Source: an uncultured Bacteroidales bacterium
Lineage (GTDB): Bacteria; Bacteroidota; Bacteroidia; Bacteroidales; UBA932
Length of the DNA stretch: 6,789 nucleotides
Reading direction: 5' to 3'
Assembly (NCBI GenBank): GCA_946187365.1
Contig: CAMHRD010000062.1
Span: forward strand, 1 to 6,789
The notes below the pieces were generated by a model. The model saw only the letters and a list, made by a program, of their open reading frames with translations. It searched no databases and had not been told where the DNA came from. Of the stretch, positions 5,509-6,789 are shown piece by piece; the stretch's first letter is position 1, and each line of letters begins with the position of its first letter. The position numbers were made by a program, and so were the translations under genes.

Positions 5509-6137
5509 TGCAGTGTCTTCTTAGTTCTGCGTATCTTCCTCCGGTTGAGTATTTTGCGGCAATTGCAAAGTACAAGAGCGTTTGCATAGAGGCTTGCGAG
5601 AACTATCAGAAGCAGTCATACAGAAACCGTTGCACCATTCTTACGGCCGGCGGAAAAATGAATCTTAATATCCCCGTCAGCAGAGGCGGGGATAACTTTA
5701 CCCATAAGGTTCCAATTGCGGAGATTGAGATAGATTACTCAGAAGACTGGGTTATAAAGCATACCCGTGCTTTTGAGGCGGCCTATATGAACTCTCCCTT
5801 CTTTGTCTATTACAAAGATGATCTGTTTAATATTATCCGTTCCGGAGAGCGCTCACTTTTAAAGTTTAATACCCTGCTAACAAAGCAGTTGCTGTTATTC
5901 TGCGGAGTTAGGGCTGAGGTTTCTTACACTACAGATTATTTGATTCCTTCTACTGAGGATGTTGTAGATTTGAGAGAGCGGATTCACCCTAAGAGCAAGC
6001 AGTGCTCTTTGCTTAAGGAGTGGGCATTGGAAAAGCCCTACTGGCAGGTCTTTGCCAAGCAGGGCTTTGTCTCAAATCTGTCCGTTGTAGATCTCCTCTT
6101 TAACGAGGGGCCGGACTCAATATCTTTTTTGCTCTAA
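5508..6137 (+). CDS. WbqC family protein
   Basis: The product (209 residues) belongs to the WbqC-like family, whose biochemical role is not firmly established; the family is named from an O-antigen gene cluster and is common in Bacteroidetes. Recognisable family blocks are SAYLPPVEYFAAI (7-19), IEACENYQKQSYRNR (27-41), LNIPVSRGG (53-61), YMNSPFFVYYKDDL (93-106) and the C-terminal PYWQVFAKQGFVSNLSVVDL (177-196). It looks complete, cytoplasmic and soluble, with no signal peptide or membrane segment. The ATG (5508-5510) overlaps the lpxA stop codon as TAATG, which implies translation by re-initiation after lpxA. Position as the last gene of the lipid A operon suggests an envelope or glycan role, but that is inference from context. 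The family call is firm; the function is open. Confidence 0.9.
   Translation: MQCLLSSAYLPPVEYFAAIAKYKSVCIEACENYQKQSYRNRCTILTAGGKMNLNIPVSRGGDNFTHKVPIAEIEIDYSEDWVIKHTRAFEAAYMNSPFFVYYKDDLFNIIRSGERSLLKFNTLLTKQLLLFCGVRAEVSYTTDYLIPSTEDVVDLRERIHPKSKQCSLLKEWALEKPYWQVFAKQGFVSNLSVVDLLFNEGPDSISFLL
5669..5694 (+). other. Strong intragenic inverted repeat in the WbqC-family gene
   Basis: TATCCCCGTC (5669-5678) can pair with GGCGGGGATA (5685-5694) around a 6-nt loop, giving a 10-bp stem with one G-T pair. It sits about 160 bp into the gene, over codons for NIPVSRGGDN, a conserved block. The following bases, ACTTTACC, are not a real U-tract, so a standard intrinsic terminator is not supported. It could slow translation or stabilise an mRNA end, or be chance. 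Confidence 0.4.
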
Positions 6138-6141
6138 TTCT

Positions 6142-6789
6142 TTAGAATCTCCATCCAAAGGTTGCAAGAACCTGGAAACCGTTTCTCTTAATGCCGGTGT
6201 ATGTGCTGTTGAGCATATAGTCTGCACCAGGTTCATCATCAAAGAGATTCACGTTGTACTTCTTAAGGTTTGCAGCAACTGCAAAGTCTGCAAAGAAGCC
6301 GCTTGGAGTGTTGATTCCAAAACCTGCAGATGCAATATATTTCTCAGATGTCTGTCCAAAATAGTCTGACTTAAGACCAACTCTGGTGTACTGGAAACCG
6401 CCTCTTAAAGAGAGCAGGCTTATTGGGTTAATCTCCACACCTACTCTTAAGTTGTGGCTGTTTGAACAATGAGTCTTAAGGAAGTCATTCTCGTATGAGA
6501 AATCAGATTTGTCAAATGATTCAACGTCCACTTTGTTGCGGAAACGGGTCTGTGCAAGGTTGTTAGCCTCATAATCAAGACTTATTGTTCCGTTAGGAAG
6601 AACAAATGCCATACCTACGTTGTACTGGAACGGAGTGTTAATGCGGTAGTCGTATTCTCCTTCAGGTGAACTGAGCATTGCGTTGTAACCGTCATTGTAG
6701 CCTACGCTCATATCCCAGTAATACTTGTCTTTGAGTTGATACCAGGTAGGAGTGGAGACTGCACCTCCCAATCTGAAGAATGGAGAAGG
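6142..6789 (-). CDS. Outer-membrane beta-barrel protein, OmpP1/FadL/TodX-like, C-terminal part (runs off right edge)
   Basis: The last 215 residues of a protein whose start lies beyond the window; the frame is open to base 6789. The visible part begins PSPFFRLGGAVSTPTWYQL, a segment typical of the OmpP1/FadL/TodX transport family in Bacteroidetes (often labelled hemin receptor). It continues with alternating amphipathic stretches of beta-barrel type, such as YRINTPFQYNVGMAFVLP, GTISLDYEANNLA, HNLRVGVEINPISLLSLRGG and YIASAGFGIN. It ends in LATFGWRF, an aromatic C-terminal residue of the sort recognised by the BAM assembly machinery. A role in uptake of hydrophobic compounds is the family expectation; the substrate is not predictable. 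A TTG at 6771 is an internal leucine codon, not a start, since homologous sequence continues upstream. It converges on the WbqC gene with 4 bp between stops. A different barrel family cannot be excluded. Confidence 0.75.
   Translation of the reverse strand, partial: PSPFFRLGGAVSTPTWYQLKDKYYWDMSVGYNDGYNAMLSSPEGEYDYRINTPFQYNVGMAFVLPNGTISLDYEANNLAQTRFRNKVDVESFDKSDFSYENDFLKTHCSNSHNLRVGVEINPISLLSLRGGFQYTRVGLKSDYFGQTSEKYIASAGFGINTPSGFFADFAVAANLKKYNVNLFDDEPGADYMLNSTYTGIKRNGFQVLATFGWRF

Overview
This window looks like an ordinary core-genome stretch from a Bacteroidota bacterium, most likely order Bacteroidales. The evidence is the protein content (a short 417-residue NusA, a Bacteroidetes-type IF-2 N-terminus, the lpxD-lpxC-fabZ-lpxA gene order, a WbqC-family protein and an OmpP1/FadL-like barrel). 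It is also the promoters, which match the Bacteroidetes -33 TTTG / -7 TAnnTTTG consensus rather than the E. coli one, and the near absence of Shine-Dalgarno sequences. I cannot name a genus. I recognise no mobile element, CRISPR array, tRNA, rRNA or defence system.

Layout. The left third is a leftward operon: nusA (2034 to 781), then infB (from 750, running off the left edge). Its promoter lies near 2121-2152, with a leader of about 80 nt that contains a GC-rich hairpin. The only long non-coding stretch is the 163-bp divergent region 2035-2197, which holds both promoters. Rightward from it runs a tightly packed lipid A operon: lpxD (2198-3202), lpxC (3236-4165), fabZ (4189-4698), lpxA (4717-5508) and a WbqC-family gene (5508-6137). 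The gaps are 33, 23 and 18 bp, followed by a 1-nt TAATG overlap. A second consensus-like promoter sits at the lpxD/lpxC junction. At the right edge a partial outer-membrane beta-barrel gene (6789 to 6142) converges on the WbqC gene with only 4 bp between the stop codons.

How the genes work together. LpxA, LpxC and LpxD are the first three committed enzymes of lipid A synthesis. FabZ works on the same 3-hydroxyacyl-ACP pool in fatty acid elongation, so co-transcription places the competing users of that pool together. WbqC-family proteins are often found near envelope polysaccharide genes, and the last gene encodes an outer-membrane protein, so the right two thirds is envelope-directed. NusA and IF-2 on the left are transcription and translation factors.

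The points most worth a second look are: separate lpxC and fabZ genes where many Bacteroidales carry a fusion; a palindrome in the divergent promoter region that supplies the nusA -33 box; no rimP in front of nusA; a strong Shine-Dalgarno sequence before infB; translational coupling of a WbqC gene to lpxA; and an 18-residue tandem repeat in the IF-2 linker. None of these amounts to a new biological system. They are local variations on conserved operons.
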